Positions 26,347 to 36,034 of a DNA stretch of 64,000 nucleotides are shown here, one piece after another. Within the stretch, counting starts at the first letter, position 1. Each line of letters opens with the position of its first letter. The DNA is from a bacterium (GTDB taxonomy: Bacteria > Actinomycetota > Thermoleophilia > Solirubrobacterales > 70-9), in NCBI GenBank assembly GCA_023251935.1, contig JAHEXV010000003.1:16246-80245 (forward strand), given 5' to 3'. The translations under genes were made by a program, and so were the position numbers. The notes below the pieces were generated by a model. The model saw nothing but the letters and a program-made list of their open reading frames with translations, ran no database searches and was not told the DNA's origin.

Positions 26347-26928
26347 GTGCCCCTCCACCCGGCCGAGAACCGCGGCTACCGCGAGCTCTACCTCAGCGGA
26401 CGCCAGGCGGTCAAGCGGCTCAGCCGCCTCGCGTCCGGGTTCGACGGCACCCCCGCCCGCGAAGCCCTCGACAAGGCGGCCGAGTCGATCTCGCGGCTGC
26501 TCGACGAGCTCGGGCCACTGACCGCCCGCCACGACCTGCACGGCGGGCCCACCGCGCAGACCGGCGGGGCGAATCTGGCGATCGCGCGAGGAGCGGTCTT
26601 CGATCGCTTCCTGGAGCGAAACCAGGCGCTTCGGCTGGCGGTCGAGGACGTCGAGCACGTGACCACGCTGCTCGGCTATCTGGCCGCGGTCAGCGACGCT
26701 CGCGGGGATCCGACCCTGTCCGAGTTCTGCCGATCAGGTGAGCGCCGCCTTCGCCGCCAGGTGAGCGCCGTCCGCAAGGCGGCGGTCGAGCTGGGCTCCA
26801 ACCCCGACGCGGCCGTCGAGCCGCTCGATCCGTCGCCCGCGGGTCGGGCCGCACACCGGGTCGCGTGGGCGGCCGGGACGGTTGGCGAATGGACGGACCG
26901 CCAGATCGCCCGGCGAAGGCAAGCCTAG
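26347..26928 (+). CDS. Hypothetical alpha-helical protein
   Basis: A 193-residue protein that I cannot assign. It is predicted to be nearly all helical, without signal peptide or membrane segment, and basic at its C-terminus (QIARRRQA). Conserved-looking segments are ENRGYRELYLSGRQAVKRL and DLHGGPTAQTGGANLAIARG. GTG start behind a TACCGT box. It is transcribed divergently from the sulfate importer and convergently with thiG; the gap to thiG is ten bases. No functional inference is made. Confidence 0.65.
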   Translation: MPLHPAENRGYRELYLSGRQAVKRLSRLASGFDGTPAREALDKAAESISRLLDELGPLTARHDLHGGPTAQTGGANLAIARGAVFDRFLERNQALRLAVEDVEHVTTLLGYLAAVSDARGDPTLSEFCRSGERRLRRQVSAVRKAAVELGSNPDAAVEPLDPSPAGRAAHRVAWAAGTVGEWTDRQIARRRQA

Positions 26929-26938
26929 CCGGGCGCGG

Positions 26939-27988
<1,050 letters not shown>

Positions 27989-27992
<4 letters not shown>

Positions 27993-29239
27993 CGCGGCGT
28001 CTCCTCGAGCGCCGGAGCCGCCGCCAGGCGGGGCTCGCTCTCGCCGGCGAAGCGCCCCGGGTGGGCCTGCTGCGCCGATCCCGGCGGCGGCTCGGAGGCC
28101 AGGAGCGCCGCGATCGCCTCCGAGGTGAGGGGCGCCATCAGGATGCCGTTGCGATAGTGGCCGGTGGCGACAAGGAGGCCCTCCGGGCCCCAAGGGCCGA
28201 TCAGCGGGGCATTGTCCGGCGTTCCCGGCCGCAGGCCGGCCAGGGTTTCGACCAGCTCCAGCTCGGCCACCTCGGGGAGGGCCCGGTAGGCCTCGCGCAG
28301 CAGCTCGTGAACCCCGCCCGCGGTCACCTGGACGTCGAACCCCCGCTCCTCGACGGTCGCGCCGACCACCAGGCGCCCGTCGGGGCGCGGGACCACGTAC
28401 ACGCGCTCCGTGGCGACGATCCGTTCGCAGGGCCGTAGCTCGGGGCTCCCCCGCAGGACGAGCATCTGCCCCTTCACCGGACGCACCGGCAGTCGCGCCT
28501 CGGGGGGCAGCCAGGGAGTGGTTCCAGACCAGGCTCCGGTTGCGAGCACGACCCGCCCAGCGCGGTGCTCGCGACCGTCGGCGGTCGCCACGCCGACCAG
28601 CCGACCGCCCTCGATCAGCCCGCCGGTGACATCGGCGTCGACGATCACCTCGCCGCCGCCGTGCTCGACCGCGGCCGCGAGAGCGGCGACCAGCAGGCGC
28701 GGATCGATCGCGGCCTCCCCCGGCGCGTGGACGCCACCGGCGCAGGTCGGCGCCAGCCCGGGCTCGAGGTCGCGGCACCCGCGCGGGCGCAGCCACTCGA
28801 CCCCGAGCTCCATCGAGGCCATCAGCTCGAAGCGGCGCCGAAGCTCGTCCGCCTCGTCGCGGTCGAGAGCGACGTGCAGCGCGCCGCAGGCCTCATAGCC
28901 GACCTCGAGCCGGCTGTCCGCGGCGAGCTCCGACGCGAACGCCGGCCAGGCGCGGGCCGACGCGATCGCCATCCTCATCAGCCCCGACTCGCCCCAGTTG
29001 GCCTCGCCGACCGGGGCCAGCATTCCCGCCGCCACGCCCGACGCGCCGGCGCCGGGGCGATCACGCTCCAGCACTCGAACTCGCAGCCCGCGGCGAGCGG
29101 CCCGCCAAGCACAGGCGAGCCCGATCGCTCCGCCGCCGACGACGATCGCGTCGAGCGCCTCGTCCCCCGGCCCCGATTTGCGCAGCGGCACGACCACCTC
29201 GTCGCGGTGCCGGCTCGGCCTCTGGCTGTCCTCAGGCAC
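27989..29239 (-). CDS. thiO: Glycine oxidase ThiO
   Basis: FAD-dependent D-amino-acid-oxidase-like enzyme of 416 residues that converts glycine to iminoglycine for ThiG in aerobic bacteria. The FAD Rossmann motif AIVVGGGAIGLACAWRAA follows about 30 extra N-terminal residues; RPVKGQMLVLRG and the C-terminal ATGHYRNGILMAPLT are typical of ThiO. GTG start at 29239 with GGAAGG six bases upstream. First gene behind the TPP riboswitch, so expression should fall when thiamine pyrophosphate is abundant. Oxygen-dependent thiazole synthesis implies an aerobe. Confidence 0.94.
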
Positions 29240-29292
29240 GGTCTGCCTTCCAACTTGCCACTACATCGGGCGAGGCGGTTTCCGCGCCACCA

Positions 29293-29376
29293 TCCCTGCG
29301 CCGGAATTACCCGGATCAGGTTCAGACGGTCGGCGGCCCGGATGCCGCCCTCTCAGCCCTCCTCGAGGGCTCCCGT
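29293..29376 (-). ncRNA. TPP (THI-element) riboswitch upstream of thiO
   Basis: On the minus strand the order of conserved elements is GGGAGCCC at the 5' side, GGCTGAGAGGG (pyrimidine-sensor helix with CTGAGA), a variable GGCGGC hairpin, the thi box CTGAACCTGATC and the closing GCGCAGGGA. This is the classical aptamer binding thiamine pyrophosphate. It ends 54 bases before the thiO GTG; the GGAAGG ribosome binding site lies in that gap and there is no terminator with a T-run, so translational control is more likely than attenuation. Confidence 0.95.
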
Positions 29377-29405
29377 TCTTCCCTCATGGTACCCGCCATG
29401 GGTTG

Positions 29406-29411
29406 GATACT
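29406..29411 (+). promoter_or_regulatory. -10-like GATACT box of the NTF2-ThiE gene
   Basis: GATACT ends six bases before the ATG at 29418. It lies just upstream of the riboswitch on the other strand, so this divergent transcript does not include the aptamer in sense orientation. Confidence 0.5.
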
Positions 29412-29417
29412 GCGGGT

Positions 29418-30494
29418 ATGGACCCCGGAATGGAGGCTGCCGTGCGAGCGCTCGAGGCCATCTGGCGCACTCGCGACTTCGAGGCGCTCGAGCGCTTCGC
29501 CGACCCCGACATCATCGTCGACTGGTCGGGCTCGCTGAGCCCGAACCGTGGCGTCTATCGCGGGCTCGGTGAGGCTCGCCAGCTGTTCGATTCGGTGCTC
29601 GACGCGTTCTCGGAGACGACCTGGCGGGCCTCCGGCCTCACCCCGCTCGGCAATCGCCTCGCGATGGAGGGGCGATTCACCGTCCGTGGCGGCTCCAGCG
29701 GCGTGGAGACCGCGGCCGTCGGAGGCCAGGTCTGGACCTTTGAGGGGGGCCGCGTCACGGCCGTCAAGATCTTCCAATCCAGGGCCGAGGCGGTGCGGGG
29801 GATGCGGACGGCCCGCCTGGCCGAAGCGCGCCTCTATTTCGTCTGCGAAGCGCTTCCGGGTGGGCAGGATCCGCGTCCACTGCTCGACGCCGCGCTTCAT
29901 GGCGGGGTCGACATCGTCCAGATGCGAGAGAAAGCGCCACGTTCGGCCGAGGAGCTGATCGCCCTCGCCGCCCCGTTTCGGAGCGCGGCCACCGAGCACG
30001 GGGCGCTGTTCATCGTCAACGACCGACCCGACCTGGTCGCCGCCTGCGGAGCGGACGGGGTCCACGTGGGACAGGAGGACGTGCCCGTCGCCGAAGCTCG
30101 CGGGCGCGGCGGGCCGGAGGCTCTGATCGGGCTCTCCACCCACTCGCCGGAACAGCTGGAGGCGGCCTGCGCGGCGACGGGCGACTCGCGCCCCGACCAG
30201 CTCAGCGTCGGGCCGGTATGGGAGACGCCGACCAAGGCCGGACGGGCGGCGACGGGGCTGGGGCTGATCGAGGTCGCGGCACGGGAGGCGACCATCCCCT
30301 GGTTCGCGATCGGCGGCATCGCGGTCGACAACGTCGCGGAGGTCGTAGCCGCGGGCGGATCGCGAATAGTCGTCGTGCGAGCGATCCGCGACGCCGCCGA
30401 TCCGGAGGCCGCCGCGCGGGCGCTGAGGCGAGCGCTGGTGGACGGAGCCGCTCCGGGAAGTCGCCCCGCGGACGCGGCCGCAGCCGATGGCTAG
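29418..30494 (+). CDS. thiE: Fusion of an NTF2/SnoaL-like domain with thiamine phosphate synthase ThiE
   Basis: A 358-residue protein with two parts in one frame. Residues 1-125 look like a SnoaL/NTF2-like fold (AIWRTRDFEALERFADPDI, YRGLGEARQLFDSVL, ending FQSRAEAVRG). Residues 129-350 are ThiE, which joins hydroxymethylpyrimidine pyrophosphate and thiazole phosphate: GGVDIVQMREK, NDRPDLVAACGADGVHVGQ, SVGPVWETPTKAG and WFAIGGI are its phosphate and metal binding blocks. No stop separates the parts. An internal ATG at 29802 (GGGGG directly before it) could yield ThiE alone. The divergent thiO-thiS-thiG genes make a thiamine role secure. The last eight bases overlap the next gene. Confidence 0.9.
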   Translation: MDPGMEAAVRALEAIWRTRDFEALERFADPDIIVDWSGSLSPNRGVYRGLGEARQLFDSVLDAFSETTWRASGLTPLGNRLAMEGRFTVRGGSSGVETAAVGGQVWTFEGGRVTAVKIFQSRAEAVRGMRTARLAEARLYFVCEALPGGQDPRPLLDAALHGGVDIVQMREKAPRSAEELIALAAPFRSAATEHGALFIVNDRPDLVAACGADGVHVGQEDVPVAEARGRGGPEALIGLSTHSPEQLEAACAATGDSRPDQLSVGPVWETPTKAGRAATGLGLIEVAAREATIPWFAIGGIAVDNVAEVVAAGGSRIVVVRAIRDAADPEAAARALRRALVDGAAPGSRPADAAAADG

Positions 30495-30990
30495 TCGAGA
30501 GCGAAAGAGGGCGGAGCGCCGGAAGCGCAAGGCGCGCGCCACGGGTCGCCGCGCCGAGGTCGCCGCCCGCTACGAGGAGCGAAATCGCGCCGCCCGCGAA
30601 ACCTTGGAGCCCCTGGCCCCGCAGGAGCGGCCGGGCGTGGTCACGGCCGGCGCCGTGATCTCCGGCCTGGTGGCGATCTCGGTCGTGGTCGCCTACGCGC
30701 TCGGCGCGACCGTGAACGGCGATCGCCCGCACCTTCTCCAGGTGATCATCCCGGCGCTGCTGATGGGCGTCATGGCGGTCGGCATGTGGCGGGTTCGCTA
30801 CTGGGCGGTGCTCGGTTTCCAGGCGATCCTCGCGCTGTTGATCCTCGGGGCGACGCTGGGGCTGGTAAGCGCCGGCGGCCTCGCGCCGCTGATCGGCAAC
30901 GTGGCGCTGATCGGGATCGCGGGAACGCTGTTCTACCTGATGATCCGAGCGATGGCCCGGATCCAGATGCCGAGCCGGGAGCGGGAGTAG
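30487..30990 (+). CDS. Small integral membrane protein with basic N-terminus
   Basis: A 167-residue protein of unknown function. The first 40 residues are strongly basic (RKRAERRKRKARATGRRAEV), followed by four predicted membrane helices between about residues 50 and 155. Such proteins are common and uncharacterised in actinobacteria. Its ATG lies within the last codons of the thiE fusion, so it is probably translated from the same message. No motif points to an activity. Confidence 0.8.
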   Translation: MASRERKRAERRKRKARATGRRAEVAARYEERNRAARETLEPLAPQERPGVVTAGAVISGLVAISVVVAYALGATVNGDRPHLLQVIIPALLMGVMAVGMWRVRYWAVLGFQAILALLILGATLGLVSAGGLAPLIGNVALIGIAGTLFYLMIRAMARIQMPSRERE

Positions 30991-31011
30991 TGGTCTTATA
31001 GAGTCGAACTG

Positions 31012-32379
31012 ATGCCCGATTCGTATGACGTGGTCGTGATCGGGGGTGGCCCCGGCGGCTACGTGGCCGCGATCCGCGCCGCCCAGCTGGGCCGCAGGAC
31101 CGCCGTCGTGGAGCGGGACAAGCCGGGCGGCCGCTGTCTGAACTACGCCTGCATTCCGGCCAAGACCGTGCTCCATAGCGCCGAGCTCTACGACCACGCC
31201 TCGAACGGCACCGAGCTCGGGATCAAGGCGGACGGCGTCAGCATCGATTGGAAGGCGCTCGGCGCTCGGCGCGCGAAGGTCTCAGAGACCCTCGCCGGCG
31301 GCGTGAAGATGCTGTGGGACAAGAACAGGGTCGCTCTGATCGAGGGGGACGGCTCGCTGACGGCCGAGGGCAACGTCGAGGTCGCCGGCGAAACCTACGA
31401 AGCCGGCGCGGTTGTGCTCGCCACCGGCTCGGTGGCGCTGCCGATCCCGGGCGTCGAGTTCGGCGGGCGCGTCGTGGACACCTGGGGCGCCTGGTCCCTT
31501 CCCGAGCAGCCGAAGCGGATCGCAGTCATCGGGGCGGGCGCGTCCGGGGCCGAGATCGCCTCCGCCTACGGGCGCTTCGGCACCGAGGTGGTCCTGATCG
31601 AGATGCTCGACCAGATCCTCCCGGCCGAGGACAAGGACATGGCGAAGGTGGTGGAGCGAACGTTCAAGAAGCAGGGGATCACGATCTCGATCGGGGCCAA
31701 GGTCGAATCGGTCGAGGCAGGCAAGAGCTCGGTGAAGCTCAAGCACGGGGACACCGAGGTGGAGGTCGATTACCTGTGCATCGCCGGCGGTCGGGCACCC
31801 GACACCGAGGCGCTGAACCTGGGCGAGGCCGGAGTCGAGCTCGAGGAAAGCGGCAAGATCAAGGTCAACTCCTACCAGCGCACCTCGAATCCCAAGGTCT
31901 ATGCGATCGGCGACCTGGTCGGCACGAAGGCGCTTGCCCACAAGGCGTCCGAGGAGGGGGTGGTCGCGGTCGAGCACGCCTCGGGCGCCGAGACCCACCC
32001 GATCGACGAGAGCCTGGTCGCGGGGGCGACCTTCTGCCAGCCCCAGGTGGCAAGCGTCGGGATGACCGAGGCCCAGGCGAAGGAGGCCGGCGCCGACATC
32101 AAGGTCGGGAGGTTCAAGCTCGGCGGCGTCGGCGCCGCCGCGGTCTACGACGATCGAGACGGGATGGTCAAGATCGTCGCCGACTCCCAGTACGGCGAGA
32201 TCCTCGGCGCCCACGTGGTCGGCAACCGCGCCTGCGACATGATCAGCGAGCTGGTCGACACGATGGCCCTCGAGGGCGGCTATCAGGAGCTGGCCCGGAT
32301 CATCCATCCTCATCCGACCATCTCGGAGGCCGTGCTGGACGCCGCCCGGGCGGTCGACGGCTGGGCGATCCACCAGTAG
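31012..32379 (+). CDS. lpdA: Dihydrolipoyl dehydrogenase (E3)
   Basis: FAD/NAD-dependent E3 component that reoxidises dihydrolipoamide; 455 residues. FAD-binding VVVIGGGPGGYVAAIRAAQLG, the redox disulfide in RCLNYACIPAK (Cys-x4-Cys kept although flanking residues deviate from the common LNVGC), NAD-binding IAVIGAGASGAEIASAYGRFG, and the C-terminal His-x4-Glu of HPHPTISEAV are all visible. A TAGAGT box lies seven bases before the ATG. The E1, E2 and lipoate genes are downstream, so it is most likely the E3 of that complex. Confidence 0.96.
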   Translation: MPDSYDVVVIGGGPGGYVAAIRAAQLGRRTAVVERDKPGGRCLNYACIPAKTVLHSAELYDHASNGTELGIKADGVSIDWKALGARRAKVSETLAGGVKMLWDKNRVALIEGDGSLTAEGNVEVAGETYEAGAVVLATGSVALPIPGVEFGGRVVDTWGAWSLPEQPKRIAVIGAGASGAEIASAYGRFGTEVVLIEMLDQILPAEDKDMAKVVERTFKKQGITISIGAKVESVEAGKSSVKLKHGDTEVEVDYLCIAGGRAPDTEALNLGEAGVELEESGKIKVNSYQRTSNPKVYAIGDLVGTKALAHKASEEGVVAVEHASGAETHPIDESLVAGATFCQPQVASVGMTEAQAKEAGADIKVGRFKLGGVGAAAVYDDRDGMVKIVADSQYGEILGAHVVGNRACDMISELVDTMALEGGYQELARIIHPHPTISEAVLDAARAVDGWAIHQ

Positions 32380-32400
32380 CCCGACCCCGCCGGCCGGGAC

Positions 32401-32406
32401 TATCGT
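32401..32406 (+). promoter_or_regulatory. -10-like TATCGT box of the peroxiredoxin gene
   Basis: TATCGT ends exactly six bases before the GTG at 32413, with no ribosome binding site between. Confidence 0.5.
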
Positions 32407-32412
32407 GGGACC

Positions 32413-33009
32413 GTGAGCGACCGAGACGATCCCCACGTCCTCCCTGCCGACCTCCCCGAGCCGGTGGACGACGGCGCCGCTGACCACCTCGAGGGAGCGG
32501 CCCTCCCGTCGCTGGCGTTGCCCTCGACCTCGGGTGAGCGGATCGATCTGGCCGAGGCCGCCCGGGGCACCCTCATCGTCTACTGCTACCCGCGGACGGG
32601 GCGACCAGGCGTGCCGCTCCCGCCGGGTTGGGACGCGATCCCCGGCGCCCGCGGCTGCACCCCGCAGTCGTGCGCCTTCCGTGATCACTTCGCCGAATTC
32701 GAGGCGCTCGGGGCGAGCCTGCTCGGACTGAGCGCCCAGTCGAGCGATGACCAGCTCGAGTTCGCGCAACGGGTCGACCTCCCCTACCCGGTGCTCAGTG
32801 ACCCGGGCCTCGCGCTCGCCGAGGCGATCGGACTCCCGACCTTCGAGGTGGCCGGCATGCGCCTCTACCGCCGGCTGACGTTGATCGCCCGCCGCGGACG
32901 CGTCGTCAAGGCCTTCTACCCCGTCTTCCCACCGGATCGGAACGCCCCCGACGTCCTGGCCTGGCTGCGCGAGCGCGCGGCGCGCGCCGGACCTCGGCCA
33001 TCGCGATGA
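32413..33009 (+). CDS. Peroxiredoxin, BCP/PrxQ-like
   Basis: A 198-residue thioredoxin-fold peroxidase. The motif ARGCTPQSCAFRDHF contains the peroxidatic Cys 82 and a resolving Cys five residues later, the PrxQ/BCP arrangement. It differs from standard members by a 16-residue insertion-like segment (YPRTGRPGVPLPPGWDAIPG) between the first strand and the active site. It would reduce hydroperoxides with electrons from a thioredoxin. The stop overlaps the start of the next gene (ATGA), indicating coupling with a DsbA-like protein. Confidence 0.85.
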   Translation: MSDRDDPHVLPADLPEPVDDGAADHLEGAALPSLALPSTSGERIDLAEAARGTLIVYCYPRTGRPGVPLPPGWDAIPGARGCTPQSCAFRDHFAEFEALGASLLGLSAQSSDDQLEFAQRVDLPYPVLSDPGLALAEAIGLPTFEVAGMRLYRRLTLIARRGRVVKAFYPVFPPDRNAPDVLAWLRERAARAGPRPSR

Positions 33010-33611
33010 GCCTCGACCGGCCGGTCTTCTATTACGACCTCGGCTCGCCGTACGCCTATCTCGCCGCCGAGCGAGTCAACCACCTGTTCGCCGAGGCGCT
33101 CGACGAGCCCCCCGAGTGGCGACCGATCCTGCTCGGCGGTCTGTTCAAGCGCTTCGGGCGCGACTCGTGGGCCAACGGCCCCGGCCGGGCCGATGGGATG
33201 CAGGAGGTCGAGCGGCGGGCCTCCGCGTACGGGCTGCCCGCGCTTCGATGGCCCGAGCCCTTTCCCCCGAACACGCTCGTCGCGATGCGCGCGGCGACCT
33301 ACGCGAAGGAGATCGGCCGCGCGGTGGCCTTCTCGCTGGCCGCCTTCCGTCAGGCGTTCGCGGCCGGCCGCGACCTGAGCGATCCGGACAACGTCGTCCT
33401 CGCCGCGGCGGCGGCCGAGCTTCACCCGCGGGCTCTGCTCGCCGCCATCGACCGCGACTCCGTGAAGAGGGCGCTCCGCGAGGCGACCGAGGACGCCGGC
33501 GACCTCGGGGTGCGAGGAGTGCCGAGCCTGGTCGTGGACGGCGAGGTCTTCTGGGGCGACGATCGCCTTGCCGACGCCGCCGAGCGGGCCGCCCGCCTGC
33601 GCAACGCCTGA
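33006..33611 (+). CDS. DsbA-family protein, 2-hydroxychromene-2-carboxylate isomerase-like
   Basis: A 201-residue DsbA/GST-kappa fold protein. The N-terminal YYDLGSPYAYLAAERV has serine where DsbA has its CxxC, which is the pattern of 2-hydroxychromene-2-carboxylate isomerases. The end VRGVPSLVVDGEVFWGDDRL with the cis-proline loop GVPS is typical. Such proteins act on glutathione adducts in proteobacteria, so in an actinobacterium the substrate is uncertain. Coupled to the peroxiredoxin by ATGA, so a role in redox defence is possible. Confidence 0.85.
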   Translation: MSLDRPVFYYDLGSPYAYLAAERVNHLFAEALDEPPEWRPILLGGLFKRFGRDSWANGPGRADGMQEVERRASAYGLPALRWPEPFPPNTLVAMRAATYAKEIGRAVAFSLAAFRQAFAAGRDLSDPDNVVLAAAAAELHPRALLAAIDRDSVKRALREATEDAGDLGVRGVPSLVVDGEVFWGDDRLADAAERAARLRNA

Positions 33612-33670
33612 ACCGCGACCCCATCGACGCCCGCGGGTCACGATCGGGCCCGGTGGCGTCCCGGCTGGGT

Positions 33671-33676
33671 TATCTT
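33671..33676 (+). promoter_or_regulatory. -10-like TATCTT box of pdhA
   Basis: TATCTT ends eight bases before the pdhA GTG at 33685; it probably initiates the E1-E2-lipoate operon. Confidence 0.45.
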
Positions 33677-33684
33677 GGGCGGCG

Positions 33685-34980
33685 GTGGCGCAAGAGCGCA
33701 CCAAGACGGCGCAGCGTGGCCCGGCCGGCGACGGCAGGGGCGCCGCGGCGCATCCGCTGCCGGACCCGGAGACGTGCCGGGAGCTGCTCGAGACGATGGC
33801 GCTGATCCGGCGATTCGAGGAGGAGGCCGGGCGCCAGTACCAGCAGGCGAAGGCGGGCGGCTTCCTTCACCTGGGGATCGGCGAGGAGGCGACGATCGTC
33901 GGGACCACGTCGGTGATGCGCTCCGACGACTACCTGATCGGCACCTACCGCACCCACGGCCACGCGATCGCCCGCGGCACCGATCCCCGGAACGTGATGG
34001 CCGAGCTGTTCGGCCGCGAGGATGGATGCTCGCGCGGGCGGGGCGGGTCGATGCACATCTTCGACGGCGAGCGGCGCTTCATGGGCGGCTACGGGATCGT
34101 CGGCGGCAACCTGCCGATCGCTGCCGGGCTCGCGCTCGCCTGCGACTACCAGGGCTCCGACGCGGTCACCGTCTGCATGTTCGGCGACGGCGCGTCGAAC
34201 ACCGGCAACTTCGGCGAGACGATGAACCTGGCGGCGCTCTGGAAGCTGCCGCTCGTCTTCCTGGTCGAGAACAACCTCTACGGCATGGGCACGGCGATCG
34301 AGCGCCACTCGGCGGTCACCGACCTGTCGCGGAAGGCCGAGGGTCTCGGCGTGCCCGGGGTCCGAGTTGACGGCATGGACGTGCTGGCGGTTCGCGAGAC
34401 CGTCGCCGAGCATCTGCGGATCGCACGATCCGATCGCCAGCCGACCCTGGTTGAGGCGTTCACCTATCGCTACCGCGGCCACTCCGCAGCCGATCCGGAG
34501 GTCTACCGGACCAAGGAGGAAGTGGAGGAGTGGCGCAAGAAGGACCCGGTGAAGGTCTTCCGTGACCGGCTCCTCGCCGAGCAGGTGATCACCGAGGCGT
34601 ACCTCGAGGAGCTCCGGGAGCGCCTCGAGCGCCAGGTGATGGACGCGGTGGAGTTCGCCGACCGCTCGCCCGAGCCGCCGCTCGAGTCGCTCTACGACCA
34701 TCTCTACGTGGTCGGCGACCAGGTGCCGGGCTGGTACGCGGTCGACGAGCGCACCCCTGAGCCGCACCGCGGCGAGGAGGAGCGCGAAGTCGGGGCCACC
34801 GGCGAGGCGCGAAAGCTGGCGGAGGCGGGCGCCGCCTACGCCGGACAGCGGAGCACTCGGGGGCGCCCGCCGGTCGACGACGATCAGATCCGGAAGGCGG
34901 ATGCCCAGACCCCCGGCGGCGTGGTCGGCGATCGGGACGCCTCGGACGCGCTCGAGGATGCGGATGCGGACCAGGGCTAG
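33685..34980 (+). CDS. pdhA: 2-oxoacid dehydrogenase E1 component, alpha subunit (pyruvate/acetoin type)
   Basis: Thiamine-diphosphate-dependent E1 alpha subunit, 431 residues. Family blocks are MALIRRFEEEAGRQYQQ, GTYRTHGHAIARG, the TPP motif beginning GDGASNTGNFGE and ending VENNLYGMG, and YRYRGHSAADPE with the phosphorylation-loop region. The closest pattern is the acetoin/pyruvate dehydrogenase type. A hydrophilic extension after about residue 350 is low in complexity and unusual. GTG start behind a TATCTT box. The beta subunit starts nine bases after the stop. Whether pyruvate, acetoin or a branched oxoacid is used cannot be decided; the genes together with lipA and lipB favour pyruvate dehydrogenase. 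Confidence 0.92.
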   Translation: MAQERTKTAQRGPAGDGRGAAAHPLPDPETCRELLETMALIRRFEEEAGRQYQQAKAGGFLHLGIGEEATIVGTTSVMRSDDYLIGTYRTHGHAIARGTDPRNVMAELFGREDGCSRGRGGSMHIFDGERRFMGGYGIVGGNLPIAAGLALACDYQGSDAVTVCMFGDGASNTGNFGETMNLAALWKLPLVFLVENNLYGMGTAIERHSAVTDLSRKAEGLGVPGVRVDGMDVLAVRETVAEHLRIARSDRQPTLVEAFTYRYRGHSAADPEVYRTKEEVEEWRKKDPVKVFRDRLLAEQVITEAYLEELRERLERQVMDAVEFADRSPEPPLESLYDHLYVVGDQVPGWYAVDERTPEPHRGEEEREVGATGEARKLAEAGAAYAGQRSTRGRPPVDDDQIRKADAQTPGGVVGDRDASDALEDADADQG

Positions 34981-34989
34981 GGAGGCGGC

Positions 34990-35982
34990 GTGGCGATGAT
35001 CCGGATGAGGGAGGCCCTCCGCGACGCCCTCGCCGAGGAGATGAGAAGGGACGAGTCCGTGTTCGTCATGGGGGAGGACGTGGGCGTGTTCCAGGGGGCG
35101 TTCAAGGTCACCGAGGGCCTGCTGGACGAGTTCGGCGAAGGGAGGGTTCGCGACACGCCGATCTCCGAGAACACGATCGTCGGGGCCGGGGTCGGCGCGG
35201 CGATGGCCGGGCTGCGCCCGGTGGTCGAGCTGATGACGGTCAACTTCTCGCTCCTGGCGATGGACCAGATCGTCAATCACATGGCGGCGATCCCGTACAT
35301 GTTCAACGGCCAGGTCCGGGTTCCGATCGTGATCCGCATGCCGGGCGGCGGCGGCCATCAGCTGGGACCCACTCACTCGCACTCGCTCGAGGCGCTCTTC
35401 CTGCACGTCCCCGGACTGCTGGTCGCGGCCCCCTCGACGCCGGCGGACGGCAAGGGGCTGCTGAAGGCGGCGATCCGCGACGACAATCCGGTCATCTTCA
35501 TCGAGCACGAGACGCTCTACGGATCGCGGGGGGAGGTCTCCGACGGGGACGCGGACGGGGTCGTCAACTTCGGCGAGGCCGCGGTGAGACGCGAGGGCGA
35601 TGACGTGACGATCGTCGGCATCCTCCGGATGGCTGACGTCGCGCAGAGGGCGGCGAAGACGCTCGCCAACGAGCATCAGGTCGAGGCGGAGGTGATCGAC
35701 CCTCGGACGCTGCGTCCGCTCGATCTCGACACGATCCTTCGCTCGGTCCGCAAGACCAACCGCTGCGTCGTGGTCGAGGAGGGCTGGCCGCACGGGGGCG
35801 TCGGCGCCAACATCGCCGCCCTGGTCAGCGAGCAGGCATTCGACCATCTCGACGCCCCCCCGCAGCGGGTCACCGGCGCCGACGTCCCGATGCCGTACGC
35901 GAAGCGGCTCGAGCAGGCCGCCATCCCGCACCCCGAGCACGTGGTCAGCGCGGCGCTGGCGACGCTCGAGGGGGCGAGATGA
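34990..35982 (+). CDS. pdhB: 2-oxoacid dehydrogenase E1 component, beta subunit
   Basis: E1 beta subunit of 330 residues. It starts VAMIRMREALRDALAEEM and shows VFVMGEDVGVFQGAFKVT, RVRDTPISENTIVGAGVGAA in two parts and VVVEEGWPHGGVGANIAA, all typical of transketolase-like beta subunits. GTG start with GGAGG a few bases upstream. It forms the alpha2beta2 E1 heterotetramer with PdhA and sits between pdhA and pdhC in the operon. Confidence 0.95.
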   Translation: MAMIRMREALRDALAEEMRRDESVFVMGEDVGVFQGAFKVTEGLLDEFGEGRVRDTPISENTIVGAGVGAAMAGLRPVVELMTVNFSLLAMDQIVNHMAAIPYMFNGQVRVPIVIRMPGGGGHQLGPTHSHSLEALFLHVPGLLVAAPSTPADGKGLLKAAIRDDNPVIFIEHETLYGSRGEVSDGDADGVVNFGEAAVRREGDDVTIVGILRMADVAQRAAKTLANEHQVEAEVIDPRTLRPLDLDTILRSVRKTNRCVVVEEGWPHGGVGANIAALVSEQAFDHLDAPPQRVTGADVPMPYAKRLEQAAIPHPEHVVSAALATLEGAR

Positions 35983-36034
35983 CCGCGCCCGGCAGGACAG
36001 CGATCCCGGAGGCGAGGCCGAGGAGGTGGCGCGG

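Noticed and set aside
31012..32379. Possible loss of the redox-active disulfide in the dihydrolipoyl dehydrogenase
   Set aside because: The residues around it differ from the usual LNVGC, but both cysteines and their spacing (CLNYAC) are intact.
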